Shown here: piece by piece, positions 13,852 to 23,952 of the stretch | Layout: each line of letters begins with the position of its first letter | How positions within the stretch are numbered: the first letter of the stretch is position 1 | Origin: Sipunculus nudus | Lineage: Eukaryota > Annelida > Sipuncula > Golfingiida > Sipunculidae | DNA: 64,000 nucleotides | Direction: 5' to 3' | Assembly: GCA_026874595.1 (NCBI GenBank) | Contig: CM049320.1 | Coordinates: forward strand, 11,121,964 to 11,185,963 | Notes under the pieces: generated by a model | Databases searched by the model: none | What the model was told of the DNA's origin: nothing | Seen by the model: only the letters and a program-made list of their open reading frames with translations | Translations under genes and position numbers: made by a program

Positions 13852-14832
13852 ACAAGTGACCCATGGGTCATGATGCTCAGCTGACTAAGAAGACATTCAC
13901 AAAATTACTTTTATCATCTGAATGCCAAATTTTGAAGGTGGTATCCCAATTCAACTCAAGTTAAGGGTGGAGGATATGTGTACCAGAGACCTAATTGAGG
14001 GTTTCTTAGGAGATTCTTCATGGTTCTCCCTGGAGATCGGGTCAGAAGATTCTAGGTGCAATGTTAACAATTTGTTCCCTGTTAACGGACAACCACATCT
14101 TTGAAGGTCTCAAAAATAGAGAAAATGTGTAAAATTTAAAAAAAAATATATCAAGGGGAAGCACCAGTCTGCAGGATCTGATGAAATTTTCCATGATGAA
14201 AACACATGCAGAGAAACATGGTAATCAATGCATTAGCTGTTCAGATACTGGAGCTTTTGTATCAAATTTTTAATTTTTCTGGGGGGGGGGGGGTGTTATT
14301 TCTGAGCCCAATAGCTCAGGAGATATGGGTAACAGAGACCTTGTTTCAGGTTTCCCAGGAGATTTTTTATGGCTCTCCCAGGGTGTCCAGCGAGAAGATT
14401 CTAGTTCTAGTGGTATGATTTGCAGCTAGTTAACAGACAACTGCAGCATGGAAGGTCTCAAAAATTGAGAAAAAAATGTGTAAAATTTGGTGCCACAAGT
14501 GTACAGGAAATCATTAAACACTGCATTATCAATATGCAAACAAAGAATAATGCTGATCAATGCATTAGTTCTTCAGATATTATAGCTTTTGTACCAAACT
14601 TTTAATTATTCAGGGGTTTATTTTAGAAGATATTGGTAACAGAGATAGATTTTCTGGTTTCCAAGGAGATTTTTTTATGGATATCCTTGGATGTCAAGTA
14701 AGATTATTCTAGCTCCAGTGTTTTCAATTTGTGGCTTGTTAATTGGCGGACGGACAGACGGACAGACAGATGAAAGACTGACAAAGAGTGATCGCTATAG
14801 CTCAGATGACTTTCAGTCAGCTGAGCTAAAAA
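13852..14832 (+). mobile_element. complete modular element (family Q): leader, tandem core, 3' hairpin
   Basis: The 5' end is AACAAG followed by the perfect palindrome TGACCCATGGGTCA (13857-13870) and GCTCAGCTGACT. The 3' end is a hairpin (14798-14828) whose right arm AGTCAGCTGAGC is the inverted copy of that 5' word, followed by AAAAA. Between them lie two to three diverged units with the markers CAGTCTGCAGG, ATGGGTAACAGAGACC, AGGTTTCC and GGTCTCAAAAAT, plus a G-run of 13 at about 14281. Just before the hairpin is a GGACGGACAGACGGACAGAC tract. There is no transposase, so it is non-autonomous. The layout resembles Helentron-associated elements (inference). Confidence 0.7.
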
Positions 14833-15371
14833 GTACATGTACATTTTCACCGAAATGTATTATTGACCCACCCCCCATGAGCCCCCACCCCCCAAGAGCC
14901 CAAATTTTGAAACCGAAACCAAAAGTACATGTACATTTAACTTCCTGATGGATAATTGATGTACTCTCCCTGAAGTGTAGGGTGTCCAGCCATGACCAGT
15001 TCTAGCCCAGAGTTCAATAAAAATATGCCAAAGAGAAATAATCATGAAAATCTTATAAAGAAAATTTGATATTAATTAATTATATTGATGCAAGTCTATT
15101 TAATACCAATTTTTATTTATCAAAAAGAAAGAATGCCAAAAAATCATATATATATATATATATATATATTTAAACATTTTAACCATTATTTAAACCTTAT
15201 TTTTTCACCTTTTCCAAGTCTATACGCTGCCCCTTTTATAGTTTCTGAGATTGTAGTCTTTTATGCATTGAACTCTTGGCCTTATGGTCCTGGCTGGACA
15301 CCAGAGCTGTTATGAAGGATTTAGGATTTAAGTCTAAGTATTAGTAGGTGCCGAAGGGGAGAGTTGGGGCG
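14833..15371. other. 3' flank of the coiled-coil gene, with an (AT)n run
   Basis: This holds the probable 3' untranslated region of the minus-strand gene ending at 15372. It also has a C-rich patch at 14869-14895, a TA run at 15147-15170, and another ATGTACATTT segment near 14930. No separate gene is seen. Confidence 0.45.
15112..15117 (-). promoter_or_regulatory. candidate poly(A) signal AATAAA
   Basis: TTTATT on the plus strand reads AATAAA on the minus strand, about 255 bp downstream of the stop codon at 15372-15374. The distance suits a short 3' untranslated region. AATAAA words are common in DNA this AT-rich, so the call is tentative. Confidence 0.4.
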
Positions 15372-16729
15372 CTAATACCTCCAGGGGGGCCTGAGAGAGG
15401 CAGAAGGGGAAGGGCGGGGGGAGGTAGAAGACTGGGGAGGGGCAGAAGGGGAAGGCCGGGGGGAGGAAGAGGACTGGGGAGGGGCTGAAGGAGAAGGCTG
15501 TGCATGTGAAGAGGTGAAAGGAGAGGGCCGGGGAGAGGTGGAAGGGGCATGCCGAGTGGAAGTAGTAGGAGAGGGCTGTGCACGTGAGGAGGTGAAAGGA
15601 GAGGGCCGGGGAGAGGTGGAAGGGGCGTGCCGAGTGGAAGTAGTAGGAGAGGGCTGTGCACGTGCGGAGGTGAAAGGAGAGGGCCGGGGAGAGGTGGAAG
15701 GGGCGTGCCTAGTGGAAGTAGATGGAGAGGGCTGTGCACGTGAAGAGGTGAAAGAAGAGGGCCGGGGAGAGGTGGAAGGGGCGTGCCTAGTGGAAGTAGT
15801 GGGAGAGGGCTGTGCACGTGAAGAGGTGAAAGGAGAGGGCCGGGGAGAGGTGGAAGGGGCGTGCCTGGTGGAGGTAGAAGAAGAGGGTACAGGTGAGGCA
15901 GAAGGAAAGGGCTGGGGAATGGCGGAAGGAGGTCGCCAGGGAATAGAAGAAGGAGAGCGTCTAGTGGAGGTAGAAGAAAGCTGTGGAGAAGCAGAGGGAG
16001 AGGTGGGGGAGGAACGTGAACGAGGTGAAGGGTAGGGAGGAGGTGCCAGGGTGCCGCGGTGTGGAGTGCTGGTAGAGGTGGATGGTGAAGTGGTGACAGG
16101 AGGGGAAGATGGGGGTGCTAAAGAAATGGTAGGTACATCAATTATACTATGAACCCGAATGTCCCCCCTGCGGCGCTTTGCAGGGCCAGAGTCGTCAGAG
16201 TCGCTGCTCCTCTTCTGGCCCTGCTGATCTGAACGACATGGCATGACACTGTCATCTTTATTTTTATTAGAGCTATTCACTGTGACCAGAGCCCCACTGT
16301 CATTTCGGACTCTGGTCGAGCACAGCTCCTCCCGACATTTATGGATTTCCTGTCGGGAACGATCCAGCTGGTCGCGAGCCTGGGTCAAACGGTCACGCAG
16401 CTGTTGCCCTTCCCTCTCAAGCTGCTGGATCTGATCCAGCAGCTTGCCTTCTCCCTGCAGTTGCTGGCGCAAGTCCTGCAACTGTTTGTTCAAATCGGCA
16501 TTGTCTTTTGACAGTTGCCGGACTTGCGTCTGCAACTGCTCCCCATCCCCCTGCAGCTGCTGGATCTGATCCTGCAGCTGCCCCTTGTCAGCTTGAAGCT
16601 GCGTGACCTGACCCTGGGCCGTGGTCAGCTGGTTCTGAAGCTGCGTTAGCGCCTGCTGATGAGCAAGGTTACCTGCAGCCATACCGTCAGCCAGCAAACC
16701 GGCCACCACCTCGACTGAATCAGCTCTCT
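15372..16729 (-). CDS. terminal exon E of a coiled-coil, Ser/Pro-rich repeat protein
   Basis: The exon opens after a good acceptor (pyrimidine-rich TTTCTGTATTTCACAG at 16730-16745) and encodes about 451 residues to a TAG at 15372. It reads first RADSVEVVAGLLADGM, then about 110 residues of Gln/Leu heptads (LQDQIQQL, LQTQVRQL, LLDQIQQL), a strong coiled coil. Then comes an acidic/Ser segment with the basic cluster PAKRRRGD (about 16160-16185), which resembles a nuclear localisation signal. The last 250 residues are Ser/Pro/Thr/Arg-rich, with five near-identical 26-residue repeats. The open frame extends upstream to a Met at 16811, but those 28 hydrophobic residues are intron-derived, so they should not be read as a signal peptide. 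GC content here is far above the flanks. I do not recognise the family; a structural or nuclear scaffold role is only a guess. Confidence 0.85.
15490..15890 (-). repeat. 78-bp coding minisatellite, five units
   Basis: The word GAGGTGAAAG (plus strand) occurs at 15511, 15589 and 15667, and the pattern continues with diverged starts at 15745 and 15823. The period is exactly 78 bp, or 26 codons. The encoded unit includes TSTRHAPSTSPRPSPFTSS and RAQPSP. Units differ by few bases, so they were homogenised recently. The period and composition also leave two other frames open (158 codons minus, 173 codons plus). These are by-products. Confidence 0.93.
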
Positions 16730-16745
16730 CTGTGAAATACAGAAA

Positions 16746-17825
16746 CGAGAAGACCTGTGAATATTTATGGACAAGTATGGCAACAAGCAAAACACAACTA
16801 GGAAAATTCAAACTTTTAAAACCATAAATTGAAAATGCAGAAGTACCATTTATCTGACTTATCTCGAAAATGGTTTAAACAAATTTAAGGAATTTAACAA
16901 GGGCCCAGGGATGTATAAAGCACATTAGTGAGCCATAACAATATATGTATATGATAATACTGACAAGATCCCACAAAACTGCAAATTAATTCTATTTCAT
17001 GCCTTGTGAATCATTCAAATTAAAATGTACACTGTTTGCAGAGAAATGAACTCAGGTTAGTCACTTTATTGGTTAACTAGAGACCCATGGTTCTAGACAC
17101 TCAGCTGAATTTGTCAAAAAATTTTCTTTTTCTGAAGGTTGGGCCTGTGATAAAGTTTGATCAAGGTCAAAATCAACAGAATTATGACTTCAGGGGTGGC
17201 CATATAAAACTCAAATTTGAAACCAATATTTCATCCATAAACCATATATCATCTGGAAACAAAATTTGACAGACATACAGAGAAACGGAAAGGGTGATTA
17301 ATATAGGGCATCCAAGTATTCAAGTGGGGCCCTAATAAACACACAAGGTTTCATGACCATAGATGAAACATCAGTTGAGTATCAATATGGTTTGGCAGTC
17401 TCAAAATAAAGGAAACAAGAGCACTGCAAATAGTGCATGCATAACACACCCGTTGCATATTTTGTATCCTCTGACCACATTATATAGGGGTGGATTTGCT
17501 GATAATGCAATTCAGGTGAGAAATTGTATTGGTTAATACTCACAATGATTTACATGAAAATCCATCAGATTGTTGATCAGCCAGAATGGTGCCACCAAAG
17601 TAAATATGCATGGATTTAGCTTGAAAACTTAGGTGAGTTTATTGATTAACATTTCTACTAAGTATACAGGCCTAATGCGAACCTGTGCAAAGTTTGGTAG
17701 TATGAATGGAGGTTTATTTTTAAGATTTGATATTGATCCTCTTAAGTCCTGGATATCTACCTTAGTCATTATGATTTCAGCAAAATGGACTTTTTGGACC
17801 TGCAAGTTTCAGACTAGGATATTTT
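16746..17825. other. start of the large intron, with family M fragments
   Basis: An eroded element leader lies at about 17080 (AGACCCATGG then CACTCAGCTGAA). Units like those of 12.95-13.62 kb occur at 17440-17670 (AATATGCATGGATTTAGC). No gene is seen. Confidence 0.5.
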
Positions 17826-18700
17826 AAAACTAGAATATGGGTAGTCCACATGCGACTATGTGTATCCACAGAAATCAGTGTGGGACAGGTGAAGGGAGGC
17901 ATTGATTAAGTGGCAAGGGGAATAGAGTGAGGTGTGCTGCATATTAGCATGGATGTCTGCAGAGTAAACGTGAATGTTGGTGGTGCCACCTGTCATAAAA
18001 TCAAGTCAATTCTCCAGGATGTATAAACCTGCATAATTTCAGGTAGATAAGTCAAACCACTGCTGAGATATGAGTGATTTTATCCCAAGGCAGATGAAAA
18101 GAAGGATGCTGTGCATAAGTGGTTGCAGTTGGCACCACCAGTTTTGCCTATGATGAAAGGCTATGTGAGAACTATACACAAGCAAAATTTTGGCCCAATC
18201 AGTCAAACCAGTCCAAGATATGAGCTTGGATGTCTGCAGAGTAAACGTGAATGTAGATGGCGCCACCTGTCTTAAAATCGAGAAAGCTGTCCAGGATGTA
18301 AAAACCTGCAAAATTTCCGGTGGAAAAGTCAAACCACTGCTGAGATATGAGTAATTTTATCCCAAGGCAGATGAACAGATGGATGCTGTGCAAAAATGGT
18401 TGCAGGTGCACCACCATTTTAGTGTATGTTATAAAGCTATCTAAGGGCTACATTTGTGCAAAAATTTTAGCCTGATCGGTCAAATGGTTCCCGAGATAAG
18501 TGGGTTTAAGTGTGGTAACAGACGCACAAATGGACACTGGGCAGCGAGGAAAGGTCAGAGGTCAACCAAATATGAGGGCGCAGCAGTTCAAATGTGACTT
18601 GATGATAAACCCGATTCGCTTAAAATGCAAACCAAGTTTTTTCAAACAGTTGAAAGATATAGTTCCAATAATCTGGGAATTCTGCATCTAGACATTGTGT
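17826..18700 (+). repeat. dispersed modular repeat, family A
   Basis: It begins AAAACTAGAATATGGGTAG, shared with copies at 29936, 31330, 55678 and 61480. Internal units start at a GGTGGNGCCACC palindrome followed by CTGTCATAAAATCAAG or CCAGTTTTG, and carry ATGTATAAACCTGC, AATTTCAGGT and AAACCACTGCTGAGATATGA. Open frames on the minus strand (18332-18039, 18417-18199) are repeat shadows. Confidence 0.8.
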
Positions 18701-19004
18701 CTAGACGTCTAAGCCTGGTCAGTTGCCATGATGATGCCTCGACCCCACCTGTTTGTACTGAGTGACCTCTTGACTTGGCTGCTGGAACTCAGCATGTGGT
18801 CAAATCTGTTTTCAAACACAGAAAGCCTTTTTCAATTGGCTACAATGCTTTTTTTAAGCTGTATTTACCCAATCTATTCTTATAAAACTGGCAGAACCCT
18901 ACAATAGAATAATTCTTGTAAAGTTTAAACTAATCAGCTTAACAGTTTCATCATAAATCAGTGTATAAGCAGGAAGAGTTAAAAATTACATTTTCGCTTG
19001 TAAA
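18701..19004 (+). repeat. repeat fragment with TCTAGAC words
   Basis: This segment (GTGTCTAGACG, then CAGTTGCCATG, CTGAGTGACCTCTTGACTTG and AGAAAGCCTTTTTCAATTGG) recurs at about 30800-31110 and 45190-45370. It follows the family A copy directly in two of the three places. Confidence 0.7.
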
Positions 19005-19492
19005 AAACACATCAATGTAGGTGGCGCTACCAATACCTCAATTTCAGATATGATATATGTGACAAACATTGGTATAAAATTTGGTGATTATAGCTCTAGC
19101 TGTTTCTGAGATTTTAATTTTAGTGTGTTTTTTTGGACAGATGATTCATTCAACCTCCTGTAACTCAGCTAAAAATCTCCAAACTGGAACCATTCGAACA
19201 AACTTGAGAGAGATTGTTCCAGGGATCATTTCTGTGAAATATTGCACAATTTGGCTGGATACTTTCTGCTTTTTTAGCTTTTTCCCTATAAAATCCAAGA
19301 AAATGCAGTTAGAAAAAAAATAAACAAAATCCGATAGAGTTTTTCAGATGACTGATTATTTGCAAAAAATTTGGTGATGCTAGCCTCTGCCGTTTTTGAG
19401 ATAGCTATGGTTAACATTCAGACGACGCACAACGCATGACACATGACGTACGACGCCGCACCATCGCTTAAGCTCACAGGTTCGCTAAAAAA
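19005..19492 (+). repeat. dispersed modular repeat, family C
   Basis: The start carries GTAGGTGGCGCTACCAATACC and the copy ends in CATCGCTTAAGCTCACAGG, TTCGCTAAAAAAC. The core unit has AACTCAGCTAAAAATC, ACCATTCGAACAAACTTGAG and TTTCTGTGAAATATTG. The same family fills 22050-23140, 26030-27095, 33548-34056, 34767-35668 and 53300-54424. Confidence 0.8.
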
Positions 19493-19969
19493 CACCTGGC
19501 ACCACCTGTCTGGTTTATGAGGAAATTCACTCTTTTAAAATTAATCCCAGCTGACCTTTAGCCTGTTGCCAAATCTGAAATAGTTGGCCGTCTGCCGAGC
19601 TATTTAACCTGAAATATTACTGTCCAGTGGCATGATTAAATAGATGATGATAAACTGGTGCCAATGACTCAATTCAATCTCCATAATTCAGCCAAAAATC
19701 TTTCATGTGGAACCATTAAAGACAATTATTATAAGAACTAGATGTGGTCCGACATTGGTCCTCAGAGGGCCCCACATTTCTGGTTGTGCTGGACTAGTTT
19801 ACATTTGGGTGAAAAGTTTAGGATAAAGTTGAAAAATATAACAAACAAAAACAGGTTTTTATCCATATGCATGAGGGAAAAAATCCTATTGGTTCAAATA
19901 ATATTACTATTTAAGAAGAAATGTCTGAAATAATGTGTGCAATAGAAAATCACTGATTGTACTCTGTTG
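19493..19969. other. short repeat fragments, no gene
   Basis: Pieces resembling families D and C (CTGACCTTTAGCCTGTTGCC, AATCTCCATAATTCAGCC) are joined here, followed by an unassigned AT-rich stretch that begins at about 19740. Confidence 0.45.
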
Positions 19970-20788
19970 GCATTATTTGATTTTGAGCAAGCATGTTTTT
20001 CAATGGGTCAGAAACCCTCATAGGCAACAATGATCCCTGTGAATTTGAAAAAGATCAAGCATGTTTTTGTTGAGATATCGGATGTGAAAAAAATCAATGA
20101 TTGTGCTCTGATGGCCATATTGGATTTCTGACAGGTCTAAAAATTAGATAGAGATGGAGCCCTTATAGGTACGAATCATCTCTGTGTAAATGAGAAAGAT
20201 CACGCATATTCTTGTTGACATATCACAATTGTGCTCTTGAATTCAGACAGGTCTGTAATTCAATAAGGATTGAGTCCGCATAGGCACCAATGATCCATTA
20301 GAAAATGATACAGGTCAAGCATGTCCTTGTTGAGATATCAGGTGCAAAAGAAAATCACCCATTGTGCTCTGGTGGCCATATTGAAATTTCAGACAGGTCT
20401 GTAATTCATCAGGTCTGAAGCCTTCATATATAACAGTCATTCCTGTGAATTTGGGAAAGCTAAAATACGTAATTCGATAGGGATAGTATCCCCATAGGTA
20501 CCAATCATCCCTGTGAACTTGAGAAAGTTTAAGTTTGCTGTGGTTGAGGTATTGAGAGCGAAAGAAAATCAGCGATTGGGCTGTGGTGGCCATATTGAAA
20601 CTCTGACAGGTCTGTAATTCAACAGGTCTGAAGTCTTCATATGTAACAGTCAACCCTGTGAATTTGGGAAAGCTAAAGTACGTTGTTGTTGAGTTATTGC
20701 ACACGCGAAAGAAAATCAGTGATATGGCTGTGGGGGCCATATTGGAATTCCAACAGGTCTGTCTTTCTATTGTGATGGAGCCCTCATA
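19970..20788 (+). repeat. 147-bp tandem repeat, family S (left part)
   Basis: AAAGAAAATCAG recurs at 20561 and 20708, giving a 147-bp period. Units also carry GGCCATATTG, ACAGGTCTGTAATTCA, CCCTCATA and CCTGTGAATTTGGGAAAGCT. The array breaks off at 20788 and resumes at 21497 in the same phase, so the intervening DNA is an insertion. The 141-codon minus-strand frame is a shadow of this array. Confidence 0.88.
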
Positions 20789-20846
20789 GTGTTCCAGGAT
20801 GACAAAAAAGTGGACCGAACTGTCTTGCTTGTGAAGCTTGCTTTTC

Positions 20847-20901
20847 TAGCGAAGTGGTTTATATGCCAGACTTGTGCACAACCAGCATGGGTTTGAATCC
20901 C
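20847..20901 (+). other. tRNA-like A and B box pair (tRNA pseudogene or SINE head)
   Basis: TAGCGAAGTGG at 20847-20857 matches the Pol III A box. GGTTTGAATCC at 20890-20900 matches the B box, and TGGG/CCCA can form a T-stem around it. The anticodon stem does not pair, so this is not a working tRNA gene. It lies inside the LTR-bounded insertion. Confidence 0.4.
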
Positions 20902-20946
20902 AGATTGGCCAAGTATTTTCCCCTGAAAAATTTGTCTTTGTAACAA

Positions 20947-20964
20947 AAGGGGGGCTCGTCCGGG
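20947..20964 (+). other. candidate tRNA-Pro primer-binding site
   Basis: GGGGGCTCGTCCGGGAT matches 17 of the 18 bases of the classical tRNA-Pro primer-binding site known from gammaretroviruses. The first T is replaced by G. It lies a few bases after GTAACA, the expected LTR-end position. A weaker related word, TGGTGGCTCATT, follows the next GTAACA at about 21000. Coordinates are good to 2-3 bases. Confidence 0.55.
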
Positions 20965-21496
20965 ATTACATAATTTGTTGTTATTAGGTTCCGTAACATA
21001 AAATTGGTGGCTCATTGTGGACCTTTCCGATTATTGCAGCACTAATAGATATTCTTCAATCTTTGTAACAAATTTTTTTTCAGTCTTCAGTTTGCCTTTT
21101 GGATTATTGCAAGTACTTCACATTTGGATTGCAACAGTTTGATTTTGAAATTACATCGGGCTATTATTCTCTGAAAAGATTTAAGTGAACTGTTCATCTG
21201 GATTATATGTTATTTAAAGGATCCAGAATCAAAGCCCAGGATCCAGACACTCTAGTACTGTACATTTTTATTGTTTTAATTACTGTGTAATTGTACTGAT
21301 TTGGTGTATTGTAATGTTAGGATTGTTGTAAGAATAAATTATAATTATTTGTTCACAAAGAACCACTGAATTCTTTATTCATTCCCCTAGACATTTTCCC
21401 TGCCTAGTGCTACAGAATCTGATTTTTTTTATCTCTGTATCAAAAATTATGCTCATCACAAGTACATTATCTGTTGTTATTAGGTTGCGTTACAAT

Positions 21497-22030
21497 TAGT
21501 ACCAATCCTCCCTGTGAATTTGGGAAAGCTGAAGAATGCTGTTTTTAATTATTGCGCGTAAAAGAAATAAGCGAATGGGCTGTGGCAGCCATATTATAAT
21601 TCCAACATGTCTGTTATACAACAGATCTTGAGCCCTCATATGGACCAATCATCCCTGTGAATTTCAGAAAGCTGAATTATGTTGTTGTCGAGTTATCTCA
21701 CGCGAAAGAAAATCAGAGATTTGGCTGTGGCTGCCATATTAGATTTCTGACATGTCTGTAATTCAACAGCTCTGAGGCCCTCATATGTACCAATCATCCC
21801 TGTGAATTTGGGAAAGCTGAAGTATGTTGTTGTTGAGTTATTGCACGCAAAATAAAATCAGCAATATGGCTGTGGTGGCCATATTGGAATTCTGACAGGT
21901 TTGTTATGTAATAGGTCTAGGCCCTCATATGTACCAATCATCCCTGTGAATTTGGAAAAGCTGAAGTATGTTGTTGTTGAGTTATCACGCTAAAGAAAGT
22001 GTCACTGATGAAAGGACAGAAAGACAGAAG
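21497..22030 (+). repeat. 147-bp tandem repeat, family S (right part)
   Basis: It resumes with AGTACCAATCCTCCCTGTGA and continues for about 3.5 units (GTGTGAATTTGGGAAAGCTG-like words, ATGTTGTTGTTGAGTTAT). It ends in an AAAGGACAGAAAGACAGAAG tract. Confidence 0.85.
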
Positions 22031-22049
22031 GAAGGACTGACATGGTGAT

Positions 22050-23139
22050 CACTATAGGCCTAATTATTGTGGGGATTATTCTTGTACAATATTAAACAAA
22101 TTTGCTTCAGTGGCATCAGTAGAAAAAAACTGTTTGCAGGTTTATAAATTATATAGGAAGATAAAGAAAAGTGGCTAGGATCAGCTTCCTGTAACTCAGC
22201 GAAAAAAACACTGAACCAAAACCACTTGAGCAAACTTGAATTATCAACATCTGAGGATAATTAATGTGCAAGATTTAAGAATTTGGCCACGCAGTTTTGG
22301 AGAAGATCTCTTTAGCCACTGAGCTAAAATGGGCTGTTATGGCATATGACTAAATTAAACTTTCCATAACTTGGCCAAAAGTCACTAAACAGAGACCATT
22401 TGAACAAACTTTAGAAAACATTACCCTAGGATCATTTCTGTGCTATATTAAACAATTTGGACATTATAATGGTCTCAAAGAAGAAGTTTTTTGTAGCCTC
22501 AGTATGATACAGGCACTGATGACCTCCCTACAAAAAAGGCCAATGCAGGTGCAACCACCAATACCTAAATTTAAAATATGACTCGTGTGACCAACATTGG
22601 CATAAAATTTGGTGATGATAGCTCCAGCCATTTCTGAGATTGTAATTTCAGTATGATTTTTTTGACAGATGACTAAGTTCAACTAACTGTAACTTGGCCA
22701 AAATTCACTGAATTGGAACCATTCAAACCTACTTGTGAGAGAGATGGTATAAGAAATTATTTCTGTGAAATATTAAACATTTTGGCTGGACAGTTTTTGG
22801 ACAGATGACCATGCCAGTTTAACTTGGCCAAAAATCACCCAACTTAAATCATTTGAACAAACTTGAGAGATTGTTCCAGGAATTGTTTTTGTGAAATATT
22901 TAACAAATTGGCTGAATAGTTTCAGAGAAGAAGATTTCAAGGTTTTTTAGCTTCTCCCCTATAAAATCTTAGAAATGCAGTTGCCCAAAAAACAAGCAAA
23001 ATCAGAAAGTTTTTGAGATGACTAATTTTTTACATAAAATTTGGTAATGCTAACTCCTGCTGTTTTCAAGATAGTATGGGTTAATGTTCAGAAGACGGAC
23101 GCCACCACGACATCACTTAAGCTCACAGGTTCGCTAAAA
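22050..23139 (+). repeat. dispersed modular repeat, family C (near full length)
   Basis: Three to four diverged internal units of about 200 bp each carry AACTTGGCCAAAA or AACTCAGC, CCATTTGAACAAACTT and AGGATCATTTCTGTG. The middle unit opens with AGGTGCAACCACCAATACC, an eroded form of the GGTGGCGCCACC word. The 3' end is CTTAAGCTCACAGGTTCGCT followed by AAAAA. Confidence 0.8.
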
Positions 23140-23485
23140 ACCCAGGTGGTGCCACCAGTCTGCTGGATATGATGAAACACTTCATGATCAATATGCATGA
23201 AAAAATTATGGTGATAAATGCATTACATATTCAAATATTTGAGCTTTTGTATCAAATTTTCGATCATTCTGGGGAGTATTTTCAATCCCCATAACACACA
23301 TGATATGGGTAACAGACACCTAATTGCAGGTTTCAAAGGATATTTTTCATGGACCTCACTGGATGTCAAATAAGTAGATTCCAGATTCAGTGGTAACATT
23401 TTGTGCCCTGTTATTGGAAGGAAGGACTGACAGACAGTTGGTCTGACAGACTGACAACGGACAAAGAGTAATTGTTTTAGCTCAG
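23140..23485 (+). repeat. single family Q unit, truncated
   Basis: It opens GGTGGTGCCACCAGTCTGCT and carries ATGGGTAACAGACACC. It stops inside the 3' hairpin after TAGCTCAGATG, where family D sequence takes over. Confidence 0.75.
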
Positions 23486-23952
23486 ATGCCCCACCAGTCT
23501 TGTGTGTAATTAAGAAAGCACTCAAAGATGTATGGACCTGAAAAATTTCAGGCAGATACTTCAAACCACTTGAGCGGAAGTGCTTAAATGCATGAAATCA
23601 AAAAACAATTGCAGATGGTGCCATAATTAAGTCTTGAATACAATGAAAATATTCAAGATGGACAACTTAACATGCATAATTTCAGGCTGACATGTCAAAT
23701 CACTCGGACATGCCAATCTGTCTTGTGTAGATGAAGCAAATCCGAGATGTATAGATAAGCACAGTTTCAAGCTGATATAACAAAGCCCTTCTGAGAAATA
23801 AACACTGATATAGACTGCAGAAATTATTGAAGGTGGTGCCACCAGTCTTGCATATGAAAAGCTCTCCAAGATGTACAGACATGCACAGTTTCAGACTGAT
23901 ATATCAAATCCCTCCTGAGAAATAAGCAGGATATACACCATGCATAAACCTT
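23486..23952 (+). repeat. dispersed modular repeat, family D (left part)
   Basis: Units of about 165 bp start at (GGTGGTGCC)ACCAGTCTTG and include GAAAGC, ATGTATGGACCTG, AATTTCAGG, TATCAAATC and GAGAAATAAGCAGG. The array is interrupted at 23952/25011 by an LTR-like insertion. Minus-strand open frames here are shadows. Confidence 0.75.

Larger units (their letters stand above)
20789..21496 (+). mobile_element. LTR-retrotransposon remnant inserted in family S
   Basis: The insertion begins TGTTCC and ends TTACA, with poorly matching short flanks (catag/attag). The LTR 3' end GTTATTAGGTTCCGTAACA occurs at about 20975-20993, and again in a variant form at 21478-21496. This fits a truncated 5' LTR, an internal scrap and a 3' LTR. 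The part 21078-21496 matches the solo LTR at 44455-44842 (CTTCAGTTT, TTATTGCAAG, TTAGGATTG, GAATAAATTATA, CATTCCCCTAGA). AATAAA lies near 21333. No gag or pol remains. Confidence 0.65.

Noticed and set aside
15341-15817. 158-codon minus-strand Leu/Pro-rich frame
   Set aside because: It is an alternative frame of the same 78-bp array with no splice or start context.
15514-16035. 173-codon plus-strand Glu/Gly-rich frame
   Set aside because: It is antisense to exon E and exists because the 78-bp unit lacks stops in this frame.
16730-16811. N-terminal hydrophobic segment (signal-peptide-like) of the 479-codon frame ending at 15372
   Set aside because: A pyrimidine-rich acceptor at 16730-16745 and phase agreement with exon D show the segment is intron.
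20315-20740. 141-codon minus-strand frame
   Set aside because: It translates the 147-bp family S array (147 is a multiple of 3), with no start context or family resemblance.
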